A stretch of 64,000 bases of DNA from Hofstenia miamia (Eukaryota > Xenacoelomorpha > Acoela). Within the stretch, counting starts at the first letter, position 1, and each line of letters begins with the position of its first letter. The stretch lies in assembly GCA_004352715.1 (NCBI GenBank), contig SCFE01000068.1:928485-992484 (forward strand). The letters run 5' to 3'. A program made the translations under genes and the position numbers. Under the pieces are notes generated by a model. It was given only the letters and a program-made list of their open reading frames with translations, ran no database searches and was not told the DNA's origin. Below, piece by piece: positions 1-11,967 of this stretch.

Positions 1-677
1 TAATTTTATTATCTGTATCCTAACTACTTGGTGATAATAAATACCAGTCACAATTCGACTTAATAGCTCACACTCAACAATGTGTTGTTTAGTAATATGA
101 TCACTACGCAAAGATGCAGAGATAATAGCTGCTGGGAAAACCATTTAATTATTAAAGCAGCTTCCTGTCCTACATTTAAAATAAAAACAATAATTACCAA
201 CGAGTGACACTAGCTGTGACAAGTTAAAAAGAGTAAAACTATCTACAAACTAAAGCAGCTTCCTAACCTACAGATAAAATATATACAATCGATAACAATA
301 CAATAATAAAATAACACAGTCTTTATTGGTCTAATTATAGGTCTCCTAGTTGTTGCAAATTTGGATCTAAAATAAGATAATAGATAAGTAATGTTCCTAG
401 GTTTGGCTGACTAGCCTTATTGCGAATTAATTACTACATGTAACAATGCAATATCACATTGTAAAAACTCCTATTCGTAAACCTAACTTAGATGCATGCA
501 ATTGATCAAGGCAATAAATCAATTTCTCCTTGCAACAGCCTATTAATCGTTACTTGCATGAAATTCTTAGGCTACGGTTAAACTATGTTATTGATCACAC
601 GTGGTCTGTCACATTTTGATAAAATCGCACTTATAACCACCAAGATAATTGGCGATGTGACGTGATTTTGTTTCTTT
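1..677. repeat. Left copy of a direct duplication (truncated by window and by N)
   Basis: This stretch matches 1489-2165 base for base except T at 631 against G at 2119, with a constant offset of 1488. It ends at a single N (678), after which the sequence becomes a (TA)n run. The repeat may continue left of the window. I see no coding sequence in it. The near-identity plus the N join suggests unmerged overlapping contigs or haplotypes rather than an old duplication. Confidence 0.9.
570..677 (+). mobile_element. Truncated PIF/Harbinger-like MITE
   Basis: This is the left part of the same 141-bp inverted-repeat element seen complete at 2058-2198. It starts GGCTACGGTTAAACTATG after a TTA, and its right terminus is lost at the N at 678. 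Confidence 0.55.
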
Positions 678-678
678 N

Positions 679-709
<31 letters not shown>
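679..709. repeat. (TA)n microsatellite
   Basis: About 31 bases of alternating TA start directly after the single N at 678. The join sits at a microsatellite, a usual place for assembly breaks. Confidence 0.95.
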
Positions 710-712
<3 letters not shown>

Positions 713-739
713 CGCATCAATTGTGAAACTCATCCAGTT

Positions 740-1140
740 TTCTGGAATTAATCAGACTTTAATAAACTTTTGGGTGAAGCTTCCTGTCTGAAGAGGAAAA
801 GACGATGACGTCACGAAAGTTAAACTAAATTATTTTAAATGTTATGATAGCTCTGCTAATGAAAATTTTGATAATTCTTGTTTACATCCATTTACTAACT
901 GTTAATATAGAGCCTAACTGTGCACATTTGTTTAATAAATCATTTTGAGTTTGTCTAAATCAGTTGCTTTCAATTTTACTCTTATTAAATTAGCAATAAA
1001 TTGATGGCAAGCTAAATTTGTTTTTCTATTGAGGAAGAGCTGGTGGTACATCTGAGGCAGCACAAGTGCGTCAGCTTTGCAATACCCATCTGCTTTTCCA
1101 TGATCTAACATTAAGGCATTCATTCTCATGGTAATTTTAC
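740..1140 (+). repeat. Possible 5' LTR of the decayed Ty3/gypsy element
   Basis: The segment shares several short ordered blocks with 5860-6300: a 'taataaactttt'-like block, an ACGTCA motif, 'tagctctgcta', an AATAAA signal, and a GC-richer block with 'ctgaggcagcacaagtgcgt' against 'ctgcggcagtagaagtgtgt'. The two segments flank the integrase remnant at 3330-4000. Divergence is large and the alignment was done by eye, so the LTR call is tentative; a repeated non-LTR sequence is the alternative. No coding sequence is evident. Confidence 0.3.
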
Positions 1141-1488
1141 TTTACTGTTATTTTACTTTATCTTAATGACTGCTAGTGTAGAATCATCACCCAGGCTGAT
1201 ATGTGCATTAACCTGCGTGTATTTAGTAACACTAACCAACAGAGTCTCCGTAGCGGGGTAATATCTATCTTATTGAACTTTTGTTGTCTCGTTTACACTT
1301 CGAACTTAGACCAAACTCTATTTAGATCCATACGAGTATATCAAGCAACCACTACGTTTTAGGTAATTAGATGAGAGAGACTCCAGTTACTTATGGGCCA
1401 CTGCCCGAAGCAGTATCCGATCACCGAGAGGCCATCCACCATCCTGAGTGTTCCAATTGGCGACAACTCAGCTCATGCTCACAATGAG

Positions 1489-2165
1489 TAATTTTATTAT
1501 CTGTATCCTAACTACTTGGTGATAATAAATACCAGTCACAATTCGACTTAATAGCTCACACTCAACAATGTGTTGTTTAGTAATATGATCACTACGCAAA
1601 GATGCAGAGATAATAGCTGCTGGGAAAACCATTTAATTATTAAAGCAGCTTCCTGTCCTACATTTAAAATAAAAACAATAATTACCAACGAGTGACACTA
1701 GCTGTGACAAGTTAAAAAGAGTAAAACTATCTACAAACTAAAGCAGCTTCCTAACCTACAGATAAAATATATACAATCGATAACAATACAATAATAAAAT
1801 AACACAGTCTTTATTGGTCTAATTATAGGTCTCCTAGTTGTTGCAAATTTGGATCTAAAATAAGATAATAGATAAGTAATGTTCCTAGGTTTGGCTGACT
1901 AGCCTTATTGCGAATTAATTACTACATGTAACAATGCAATATCACATTGTAAAAACTCCTATTCGTAAACCTAACTTAGATGCATGCAATTGATCAAGGC
2001 AATAAATCAATTTCTCCTTGCAACAGCCTATTAATCGTTACTTGCATGAAATTCTTAGGCTACGGTTAAACTATGTTATTGATCACACGTGGTCTGTCAC
2101 ATTTTGATAAAATCGCACGTATAACCACCAAGATAATTGGCGATGTGACGTGATTTTGTTTCTTT
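1489..2165. repeat. Right copy of the direct duplication
   Basis: Near-identical to 1-677 (one mismatch seen). Here the sequence continues past 2165 into the intact right end of a MITE, so this copy is the uninterrupted one. No gene is recognised in it. Confidence 0.9.
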
Positions 2166-2198
2166 TCTTGCTACCAATCACGTAGTCTAACCGTGGCC
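2058..2198 (+). mobile_element. PIF/Harbinger-like MITE, complete
   Basis: A 141-bp non-coding element with imperfect terminal inverted repeats: GGCTACGGTTAAACTATG on the left, and a right end whose complement reads GGCCACGGTTAGACTACG. It is flanked on both sides by TTA (2055-2057 and 2199-2201), which fits the TWA target duplication of PIF/Harbinger elements. Related copies lie at 570-677, 53152-53297 and 57339-57467. The superfamily is inferred from the target site only. Confidence 0.6.
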
Positions 2199-2394
2199 TT
2201 AGCTGCATATTATCTAATAATTAATCAAACCGAATAAATATAGATAAACTTCTAAGGAGGGAGCTTATTCTCCATCAACCTAATGTTCATCTTAGTACAT
2301 ATTTATATAAAATTACTGCAAACATATTTATATCTAAACAAGTACCTGTTGCCGTTTTATTTCTGCAGTCTACGTAGAATATTTCTGCGTGAAA

Positions 2395-2496
2395 ATGGCT
2401 GCTTGCCAAAATCAACGTGGAGCTAATTGTCCACTTGTGATTTGTAAAGAGTTAAAGTGGCAAATACTTGCTTTACAATTTTTCAAATTACATGAG
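2395..2496 (+). CDS. Candidate short first exon, unknown product
   Basis: An ATG at 2395 opens a frame of 34 codons with more even codon use than its surroundings (starts MAACQNQRGANCPL), ending at a plausible donor GAG|GTGATG; read through, it stops at TAA shortly after. No family is recognised and no following exon was found. It could be chance or part of the neighbouring retroelement. Confidence 0.2.
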
Positions 2497-2879
2497 GTGA
2501 TGCTAATCTATTAAGAGTACAAAAATAATACAAATGAGTGTTATGTTAAATTGATATTCGATCTTGGTTACTTTTCTTCTTTTTTGTTCTTTTATATGGA
2601 TTATGCTTCATTAGACATGGTGCTGGTGAAAGCCAAATTATGTGTAAGTTAAACTCTTTCAATTTTTGATTGATTAAGTTACAGTACAAATGCTCGAGGC
2701 ATAGATGCAGCTCAGTGTTATTACTCCTTCACTAATTCAATTATGCAGCATTCTTTATATAATTCCTTCTCAGTGCTTGCAAACAGTTGTTAATTACACA
2801 TCGCACACTAGATTTTATTCTTATTTCACTAATATTCTAACACTAAGCCCATTGATGCTTCATGGTGACCAAAGAATGT

Positions 2880-3165
2880 TAAAAAATATGGAACTGAAAT
2901 CAATTTTTACCTTTTCTTTCTTCATTTTATTACTTATTTACTTTGTAATTCAAGAACTTTAAAAGAACATGGAACTGAAACTGGTCTATGCTTTTTCTTT
3001 CTTCATGTCATTATTCATGTGCTCAGTAAACAGAAAATTTCTAAAGAAAATGGAAATGAAACTGAAGCATATTTTTTTATTTCTTTACTCAAAAGAACTC
3101 CTAAAGAAAATGAAACTGGTGGTAAACCTTTTCTTTCTTAATGTATTTACTGAACTATATGATGC
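2880..3165. repeat. Diverged tandem repeat, about four units
   Basis: A block like 'aaagaaaatggaactgaaac' followed by a T-rich 'ttttctttctt' tract recurs near 2883, 2960, 3042 and 3103, giving units of roughly 60-85 nt. Short frames across it are low-complexity (Lys/Phe/Leu rich) and are not believed to be genes. Confidence 0.5.
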
Positions 3166-3329
3166 TAACCCAAACTGGCAAAGCAAATGGAATCAAAACT
3201 AGTGGTTGCTTTTTGAAAATCTATTTTTACTACAAGAAGCCTAAACTAGTATGCAAGTTACTAGCTAATTTACTAATTTTTGTCTCCAAGAAATTAAAGT
3301 ACACTACAAAGAATGCTATCACCTCCTGT

Positions 3330-4000
3330 TAACATGGAAGAATTGCTTGGCTATCCAAGAACACCACAAAAAATACTCAGATGTACTAACACTCTTCCTC
3401 ACCCTAAGAAGTGTTAAAGAAATGACAACAGAGGAAATGAATCCAATTGTAAACATGGACATCAAACAGCTATCTACAAAGGCAGATGGATATTCCAATG
3501 TCCTGATACTAGTGGACAATTTCACAAAAAAAAAATGATTCCCATGAAAAATATCAAAGCTCAAACTGTCACAGATGCTATTATTAAATTTTGGATATGT
3601 GTGCTCAGACCTATGGAAATGTCAATCACAGACCAAGGAGTCCAATTCAAAAGCAAGCTGCTTCATTGTCTATTAAAAAATCTCAGAATCATTCACAGTC
3701 ATACAACAACACACCATCCTCAAGCAAATGGAGGTTTGAACAGCTCAACTGAACCCTCATAAAACTCATGTGAGCTACTATGGCTAGTATTTGAGGCAAT
3801 GATTAAAGAGATGTACTCCCCATGATAGAATATTTCAATAACACTTCCACCCATGCCACAACAAAGCTGACACCTTACAAAGCTCTATATGGCCCACAAG
3901 GCCCCAAAGGAAAATTGGTATGCTATTTAGAAACTACACTGCTCCAATTGACCAGGAATACTGCAAGCAACTAATAGAGAAACTCCACATAACACCACGA
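3330..4000 (+). pseudogene. Decayed Ty3/gypsy-type integrase core
   Basis: Translated pieces at 3347-3538 and 3535-3762 follow the order of a retroelement integrase core: an aspartate in a NMDIK context with 'YSNVLILVDNFTKK', then 'TDQG' as the second catalytic aspartate, then 'HHPQANG' just before the place of the third acidic residue. After that motif the frame shifts, and the following frame has in-frame stops. Downstream, 'NNTSTHATTKLTPY' and 'ALYG' match the C-terminal side of the same family. In life the enzyme inserts retroelement cDNA into chromosomes. Several stops and frame changes show this copy is dead. Faint shadows of other polyprotein parts may exist at 4440-5760 but are not resolvable. 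Confidence 0.7.
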
Positions 4001-4009
4001 AATTTTATG

Positions 4010-5860
4010 TGCCAACACCAAAAAAAGCACCACCAAACAACAGCACTACTATAACAAATCTATATATGGTGAACCTCACAAAATTGCAATCTAGCTTACC
4101 AATTCCAACCTGGAGTTTCTACCACTGCTAAGCAAGTCTAAAAATTGTCAACAAACTGTTTTGGTCATTCAAAATTAAAAAAGTGCTTCCTCACAACAGT
4201 TACCTCTTAAGTGATGGAAAAATTACTAATTTTCAAAACCTCAAACATGCTGCTAAAAACACAGAAGATGCTTGAATAAATAACATGAATAATTTCATAT
4301 TCTCTAACATCAATATTGTGGAAACTTACAAAACTACCAGTTTTGACAAAATTAACAAGAAAGCAACTGAAAAAATTTCTGAGAAACCAATGCATACACC
4401 AACTAGTCATATAGCTAAACAACATTTTCTTTGAAAATTATAGCATATTAACATTATATATTCGCCTTTAGATGATGAAGGAAATCTGCAGGACACCTTG
4501 TCCCTAGACATCCAAACTCTTCAGGCAGAACTCCTCTAGTAACAATGAAGAGACCCATGTGAAACCACCTTAAGTTTTATTAAGTAAAATGCATCCGACC
4601 CAGATTCTGAGTGCTTTCAGTCTCTTACGTTTTTATCTGCTTAAGTGCACCAGGTATGGATCAAAAAACTAGTGATGATCTTCCATCTAAGTCATCCACC
4701 CCTACTATGTTGAAAAGTGTGGGCATCGAGAAACTACAACCACCTTTGCAAATTTCTCAAATACCATTCAAATGCCCAATCATTGGAAACCTCACTCAAA
4801 TCAGCACAACAACCTCACAACACAGCAGCAGACAATCATCCAGCTATCGAAAACATTGGGATGAAATGTAAAAGTGTGAAGACGAAGTACTACACCCCTA
4901 TTTCATTGCAACCTGAAGAGTGTGCTATCTCAGCTCAAACAAACTCTCAACAAAAACTTAGGAACTAACATCAGACTTACTCAGCATATCTGAAAACAAG
5001 AATAATCAAATGGCAGTACCGACTACAATCAATGCTTAAAAACGTCACAAAATTAGTACTCGAATTTTCTATGAAGAATGGATGTGTGAAGAGCTCAGTC
5101 AGGAATATCTCTGCAGCACAATTCATATCATGTTTGAACACAACATAACCCTCAGAAACATTTACAAATTCGTCAAAAAAGAGCCTTTGAAAAACTTACC
5201 ACAGTGACCATCAATTGGAAAAATCTACAAAATGTTTACTTTCTAAAAACTACCAACAAAGATGATATAAAAATGTTCCAATACATGAAAAATTCTTAGT
5301 CACTGTGAAAACAAAAAATGTTAACGTCACAATTTTCTACATAGAAGGAAATAATGAAACAATAACTGATAACGTCATTGATTTGGATGAGTATTTGGAA
5401 AACGTTCATGTCATCCAACAATTCACCTTGCAGCAAACATCATTGACATCTAATACAGTATTACCAATCTCATATTTATTGATATATTCGTAAACAGAAA
5501 TCCACCACTGCAATGTATAATCACGGAAGAAAGAATGGCAATTGATATTCTCCTACAAATACCAACACTAAAAGTACTAGATCCAAATTGCATATGCTAA
5601 AATGTCACTGATATATGATTCAAATTCTCCTTCAGTCAATCACAACAAGCACTGCACAATATTCACAAATCTTGGCTACAACTAAAGGCCTCCAAAATCA
5701 AATTCCCCTATTTCAGAAAAGAACTGATTGAAGCATTGTAAATACAAGACATCCTTCCCACACCTGCACTATGGCTAATCAAAGAAAGTACAAACCAAAA
5801 TAATTAAAGAATGTTTTATTTGAAATCATAACTGCTCCACTATCTTGTCAATTCAGAAGA
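4010..5860. other. Degenerate downstream part of the gypsy element
   Basis: A-rich sequence with only short frames (for example 4611-4871, 5305-5493), none longer than 90 codons or with a motif I recognise. By position between the integrase remnant and the possible 3' LTR it is probably the decayed 3' coding region of the retroelement. Confidence 0.35.
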
Positions 5861-6300
5861 CAGGAGCACAACATTGATAAACTTTTTTCTTCTGTTTCAA
5901 TTAACTTCATTCAACGACGTCATGATGAACTGTGTACAAAGTTTTAGTAATGCATTGGGCGGGCATGTAGTGGCGGTTCCTGTAAACGTCATCCTCATTA
6001 CGTCATTTATCTAAATTTTTGACAAACTCATGTAGTAGTTCTGCTAGCTGTTGCATATTTACTGTTATTTTCAATTATTATAAATTAGGGCAAAATTGTA
6101 TGCATTCGCAATAAAGCTTTTGGTTTACACTTAATCAGATGTGCTTGCTTTTTCTCTAAAGTATCACTGATTTTGATCTAATAGCTGGGGATAGGTCTGC
6201 GGCAGTAGAAGTGTGTGATCCTTGCGATCTACGCACGATTCTTTCTATTTAATTAGATGGCAAGCTTGCAAGCATATTCCTTTACTTTATTTCAATTACT
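5860..6300 (+). repeat. Possible 3' LTR of the decayed Ty3/gypsy element
   Basis: Collinear short similarities with 740-1140, including ACGTCA motifs, 'tagttctgctagctgttgca', an AATAAAGCTT polyadenylation-like signal near 6110 and a GC-richer block near 6195. Position 3' of the integrase remnant fits an LTR. Divergence is high, so this is tentative. Confidence 0.3.
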
Positions 6301-7252
6301 GTGATGATCTGCGTTGGTGGTAGCCATATTGTGTTAATGCTAAACTCTAAAGATTTAGAAACGTTTAATTTACTACTCACATGTTCGATGCTTAGTTTAA
6401 TTATCTCCCAGCTGATTGTTAGTATTACTCATACGCTAGGGCAGGCCCCATTCCAGGCACGAACAAAAGCATTCGGGCTTCTATAGTACGAGCATGGGCT
6501 CTGAGATTAGCATCACTATTTGTCGCTGTTCGAGGATTTTAATTCTTAAAACTAATGAACTTCGACCCGCCATAATCCAAGTGCGATTGAGCTTGTAAGT
6601 ATTTAATATGACGCTATAGAATTAATTGTCTTCCTCAATATCACAGTTGCATTTCACGGTCATCTTCGGATATCTCTTTGATAAAATAAATTAATTATGT
6701 ACATTATATTATAACGTAAGTATATGTGTCTTAAATAGTGAACCTCAGAAGACGTTCCATATCGTCTAAATTGAAATACTGAATATTATTCTTCAAGTTC
6801 ATATAAAGACACTAAAGTAGTGTCTTATTGTGATAACTAAAACCCCCTTTTCAGCTAAAGACAAATCAGCAGACCAAGGTTGGAAGTGGGTCAGGATTTT
6901 GTAACACGACCCTACCTGCAAACCGCGCTCTACAATTTAACCAGATCCACAACCCGCAGCAGTTTTCTTCTCATAAATACAATTCAGTTAAACTGGGTAA
7001 TTTTCTTGTTTTCAATTAAAATTGAAGCATAGTTACCAAAAACTAGGTGTTTCACAAAACCATTAGTTGTACTGTGGAATTTTTACTTCATCTGTACACT
7101 GTAACTCGGATTTCCAAAAAGCAATTGAATATATATATTTATATATATATATATAATGAATGAAAAAATATAGAATATTCGAATATTCGAATGGACATAA
7201 TCGATATGTTCAGAAGCACTACAATATTATAAATAAGTTTTTTAGAAGAAAC
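6301..7252. other. No gene seen; AT-rich, with a (TA)n run
   Basis: A 61-codon frame at 6301-6486 has a hydrophobic start but no recognised family. A GC-richer patch at 6860-6960 ('aagtgggtcaggattttg') looks like part of a repeat. A short (TA)n run lies near 7128-7156. Nothing else is supportable. Confidence 0.5.
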
Positions 7253-8385
7253 TAATAGTAAATTACTACATACATTCGCATTCGATATATTTTGTCAGAG
7301 AACAAACCAATATTTTTAACATTTGCTAGAAATTTTACATCTTGCATTTCCTAATCGAGTAAAAATGAGCTGAATTAATAATACCGGTAGACAAATTCTT
7401 CTTAAAGCACCCCAAGTGAGACCATTTTGTGTGGAGGATATTCTAAGCTGAAAATCAAACTTGATTTAGTACTTTATGCATTTGTTCTTGTTCTATGTAG
7501 TGAATTAATATTGGGAAACTTTCTCAATGAAAATAGCATTTAAAATAAGTTGAGAAGTTTTAAATATTAGCAACATTAGAAATCAAAATAAATGTATATG
7601 TATATGCATATAGAATTATCTCATTCATCTTTACAAAATTACTACTTTTTATAAGAAGGATGAAACTTGAAAGAAATAAACAATTTGTGACTCGATTCTC
7701 AAAGAAGAAGAAAATACAACATAAAGCAAAATTTTCTTGATTCTAAGAAATGTGGGAAACTGAATGGTTTGAAAAACTTTAGCTAATTTTTAACAAACAA
7801 TTTATCACACAAGGAAATCATCCAAAGAATCTATCTCAGAAAAGCCGAAAAATTGCTAATATGAAAGAAAACTGCATTGCTAATATTTCCGCCATTGCTA
7901 TCCTACCGAATGTCTGCACTGTTCCGGGATGCAAAACCTTTCCAGCATCTTCCATGATGACACACCACCTTGAAATGTTCAAGGCCTCAGTTAAAGCACC
8001 ATTCCTCAGCAATGGCTGGTGGCCAACAAGAGGTTCACTTGCACCTGTGGGTCCATTCTAGCTGAGTCGCGCTGCAACAACCATTTAACCAATTGTGCTA
8101 ACATTCTTAATTTGAATGATCCTGCCGTGCTAATGAATAACACTCAGGAAATCTTTCAGCTGCCAACGCTGGCTGCAGTGTTTTCTCTTAACAAGCCCAA
8201 CCTCAAAGTCATTCCACAAAAACTCTGAACAAAAATATGCGGGCCCTCCGGTATGCGGATTCAACATTTAATAGAATGAGTGAGGTAATTCTGCAAACAC
8301 TATTGAATACTACCCTGCGCCATGTTATCAATATCTTGCTTTCCGGAAAAGCGCCTCCAGAAATTGCCCCTTTTGTCGCTTGTGC
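7253..8385 (+). repeat. Left copy of a perfect 1,133-bp direct duplication
   Basis: Matches 8387-9519 with a constant offset of 1134 and no mismatch that I can see. The copy ends at a single N (8386) and the next base starts the second copy. It contains the first part of the reverse-transcriptase element (7861-8061, 8019-8228 and on to 8385). The pattern is that of two overlapping contigs placed end to end without merging. Confidence 0.93.
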
Positions 8386-8386
8386 N

Positions 8387-9519
8387 TAATAGTAAATTAC
8401 TACATACATTCGCATTCGATATATTTTGTCAGAGAACAAACCAATATTTTTAACATTTGCTAGAAATTTTACATCTTGCATTTCCTAATCGAGTAAAAAT
8501 GAGCTGAATTAATAATACCGGTAGACAAATTCTTCTTAAAGCACCCCAAGTGAGACCATTTTGTGTGGAGGATATTCTAAGCTGAAAATCAAACTTGATT
8601 TAGTACTTTATGCATTTGTTCTTGTTCTATGTAGTGAATTAATATTGGGAAACTTTCTCAATGAAAATAGCATTTAAAATAAGTTGAGAAGTTTTAAATA
8701 TTAGCAACATTAGAAATCAAAATAAATGTATATGTATATGCATATAGAATTATCTCATTCATCTTTACAAAATTACTACTTTTTATAAGAAGGATGAAAC
8801 TTGAAAGAAATAAACAATTTGTGACTCGATTCTCAAAGAAGAAGAAAATACAACATAAAGCAAAATTTTCTTGATTCTAAGAAATGTGGGAAACTGAATG
8901 GTTTGAAAAACTTTAGCTAATTTTTAACAAACAATTTATCACACAAGGAAATCATCCAAAGAATCTATCTCAGAAAAGCCGAAAAATTGCTAATATGAAA
9001 GAAAACTGCATTGCTAATATTTCCGCCATTGCTATCCTACCGAATGTCTGCACTGTTCCGGGATGCAAAACCTTTCCAGCATCTTCCATGATGACACACC
9101 ACCTTGAAATGTTCAAGGCCTCAGTTAAAGCACCATTCCTCAGCAATGGCTGGTGGCCAACAAGAGGTTCACTTGCACCTGTGGGTCCATTCTAGCTGAG
9201 TCGCGCTGCAACAACCATTTAACCAATTGTGCTAACATTCTTAATTTGAATGATCCTGCCGTGCTAATGAATAACACTCAGGAAATCTTTCAGCTGCCAA
9301 CGCTGGCTGCAGTGTTTTCTCTTAACAAGCCCAACCTCAAAGTCATTCCACAAAAACTCTGAACAAAAATATGCGGGCCCTCCGGTATGCGGATTCAACA
9401 TTTAATAGAATGAGTGAGGTAATTCTGCAAACACTATTGAATACTACCCTGCGCCATGTTATCAATATCTTGCTTTCCGGAAAAGCGCCTCCAGAAATTG
9501 CCCCTTTTGTCGCTTGTGC
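8387..9519 (+). repeat. Right copy of the perfect 1,133-bp direct duplication
   Basis: Identical by eye to 7253-8385. Beyond 9519 it continues into the rest of the reverse-transcriptase element, so this is the copy that is contiguous with downstream sequence. Confidence 0.93.
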
Positions 9520-11290
9520 TAGCATTACCACCCTTCAAAAGAAGGTAACCGATATTCGTCTGATAGCCGTGGGCGAGGTCCTACGTAAGCTAGCCAGTAA
9601 ATATGCTTGCACTAGCTTTGCTGAGATAACCTCCAGTTTCTTCAAACCCCTGCAGTTTGAGATCTCCTGCTCAGGGGCGCCGAAAAGTAGTCCACTGTCT
9701 GCGACACTGTGGTAACACCCACTGGAACGATTCAGACTTTTGTCATTCTAAAAATTGATATGAAAAGCGCATTTAATTAAATCTCTAGACAGAAAGTCAT
9801 TGATGAATGTCACCAGCACATTCCGAGCTTTTGATATGGGCCAGGTTCGCTATGGGCAGCACCCGATGCTCCTCCACATGCTAGGTTGTTTAAGTTCTGA
9901 AACAGAAGTCCAACAGGGCGACCCGCTGGGTTCTTTTCTTTTCGATCTTGCTCTTAATTCTATCCTTTCTTCTTTGGAGCAAAACAATGAGTTGAAGTTC
10001 AATGTCTGGTACTTGGATGACGGCTTTCTTTGCAGGCCACATTAGGATTGGAAATCAAGCTTGAAAAGTGCGAATTGTACAGCCGTCAATCCCTGGATGA
10101 CTTTCCTACTAATATGTTCAAGTCAGACACGCCTTCATTCGAAATGCTTGGTGTCCCAATAGGTGACAAAGATTTCTGTGAACAATACATTCGCAAAAAA
10201 CTTAAACCTGCTGCCCCTTTACTCAAGGAAATTGGAAATCTGGGAGATCCACAGATTTTGCTTTAGCTTCTCCGGACCTGCGTTGGTTTTTGTAAACTCA
10301 GTCATCTGGCCCGTACAACGGCTACTGACAGATCAGTTGGCGCCCTACAGGAGTTCGATAATGGCATAAGATCTTGCTTTGAGCAAAGTTTCGCCATAGA
10401 GACAGCCAATAGGTCAAGTAAAGCTGAGTCATCGATTAGGTGGTTTAAGGCTCCACAGTGTTGCCAGACATGCTGCGGCTGCTTTCATTGGGTCTTACTC
10501 AAATGCAATTTAAAATGCCAATAACGACCTTCAGCAACTACAGGAGACCATCGAAAATTACAAGTCAGGCATCATGTCAGAGAAATGGCCACCCGGTCGT
10601 GATAGCTCGCTTTGTCTGAAACAAAAGGACCTCTCAGCTGTCATTGACGAGAACGACTTCAAACTGTTTTATAACAACTTCACTGTTGCAGACAAAGCCC
10701 GTCTTCTATCTGCCCTAGGGCCAAGTCTTGGCTCAGAGTAACGCCTTCTATAGGCAATGGCCTCTCTTCAACCCCTAATGAGATGAGGACTTTTGTTCTG
10801 TTTTGGCTTGGCCAGACCACAGTTGAGCTAAACGCCCATTTTCCTCGCTGTCCAGGCACCAGCTTGGACAAATTTGGCCACCATGCCTTCACGTCTAAAA
10901 GAAGTCCTGATGTCACAGCCAAACACAACAAACTCAAAGACGAAATTGCCAACTATTGCAGGAGAGCTCTGCTTAGTCCCCTGTTAGAGGCCGGAGCAGG
11001 TTTGAGCCACGTGGCTTGAGCTAAAAGGCCCGCCGACATCCTTTGGTCAAATTGGGAACTTGGTCGTGCTGCCACTTTCAATATCACAGTCGTTCGTCCG
11101 CTCAATCCAGACAATATTCAATCAGCGAGTATGACTGTAGGTTCAACGGTTGCCCACGCCGAGGATAATAAGAGAATCGCCAACTCCAATAAAAGTAACG
11201 CATTAAACTGGATCTGTGTTCCGGTCGCTGTGAGCACTTACAGAGAATGGGGCGAACCGCTTCAATGTCGCTGTCCACGCCCAGTCATGT
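8995..11290 (+). pseudogene. Frameshifted reverse-transcriptase retroelement
   Basis: Successive open pieces on this strand (8995-9195, 9153-9362, 9371-9715, 9800-10045, 10030-10266, 10783-11019, then to 11290) read as one broken protein. Early pieces have Cys/His-rich segments ('CTVPGCKTF', 'FTCTCGSILAESRC'). The centre carries 'IRLIAVGEVLRKLASK', the palm motif 'VQQGDPLGSFLFDLAL' and the catalytic 'YLDDG' at 10010-10024. The end carries 'FGHHAF' plus 'AKHNKLKDE', then 'RPADILW', and finally 'WICVPVAVSTYREWG'. This order is that of a reverse-transcriptase-like protein widespread in invertebrate genomes. Such enzymes copy element RNA into DNA. Many frameshifts and stops show the copy is inactive. 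The superfamily (non-LTR-like) is my best guess only. Confidence 0.75.
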
Positions 11291-11299
11291 GATAACGGG

Positions 11300-11960
11300 T
11301 ATCTATACCAGATTAAGCGTCATCTTGATGAGAATTAATGCTCAGGCCATGCTGTCTTGATGTCGGGGAACGCTTGGTGGGCAGGAACTTATCATTGGAG
11401 GCAATCATACCACTGATTATTTAGCTTAACTTTTCCTACATCTCTTGTTTTTCTTCAAAACTGTGAGTAAAAGCGGCACTAAACGTTCAATGAATGAAAT
11501 TGAGGCTTTTAAAAATGTACCCAAAAAATTAAGGAGCATTAGTCGTCAACCTGCTACAAAGACTGAAGATAAAAATTCAAAATCGTAAAAGAAACTGCAT
11601 GCAATGTCTAAATCTTTTAAATAAGCCTCAAAACAAAAGGCAGTGAAAGGTTAATAACGTTGATTTACAATAAATTTGAATGTGTTAAGTGTTTTTGATT
11701 TTTCAGTTGTAAGTGTATTACAAATTTTGAACATACAAGAAAATAAGGGAAAAAAATAAATTGGTGCCATTTTTTTCTACTAAGTGCAATTTAGTAATTA
11801 CTTTTAGGGGCTATCGATAAGATAATTGATTTCTGTGAAAGTAAACGTGAATTTTCCAATAATCAAATTTGAAAATTGTCTACCTGATAACAGCATAAGT
11901 TATATGTCGAAAATTGTTGAATTCAGGATACGTTAATAAATGTCATATAGAGAATTAAAA
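11300..11960. other. AT-rich spacer 3' of gene A's third exon
   Basis: Mostly non-coding. A short Lys-rich frame starting near 11490 ('MNEIEAFKNVPKKLRS') is not convincing alone. I looked here for the helix-7 exon expected for receptor gene A and found none. Confidence 0.5.
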
Positions 11961-11967
11961 GACTTAC

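Noticed and set aside
8209-8481. Minus-strand frame across the N at 8386 (and its copy 9343-9531)
   Set aside because: Antisense shadow of the reverse-transcriptase element, and the first one crosses an artificial join.
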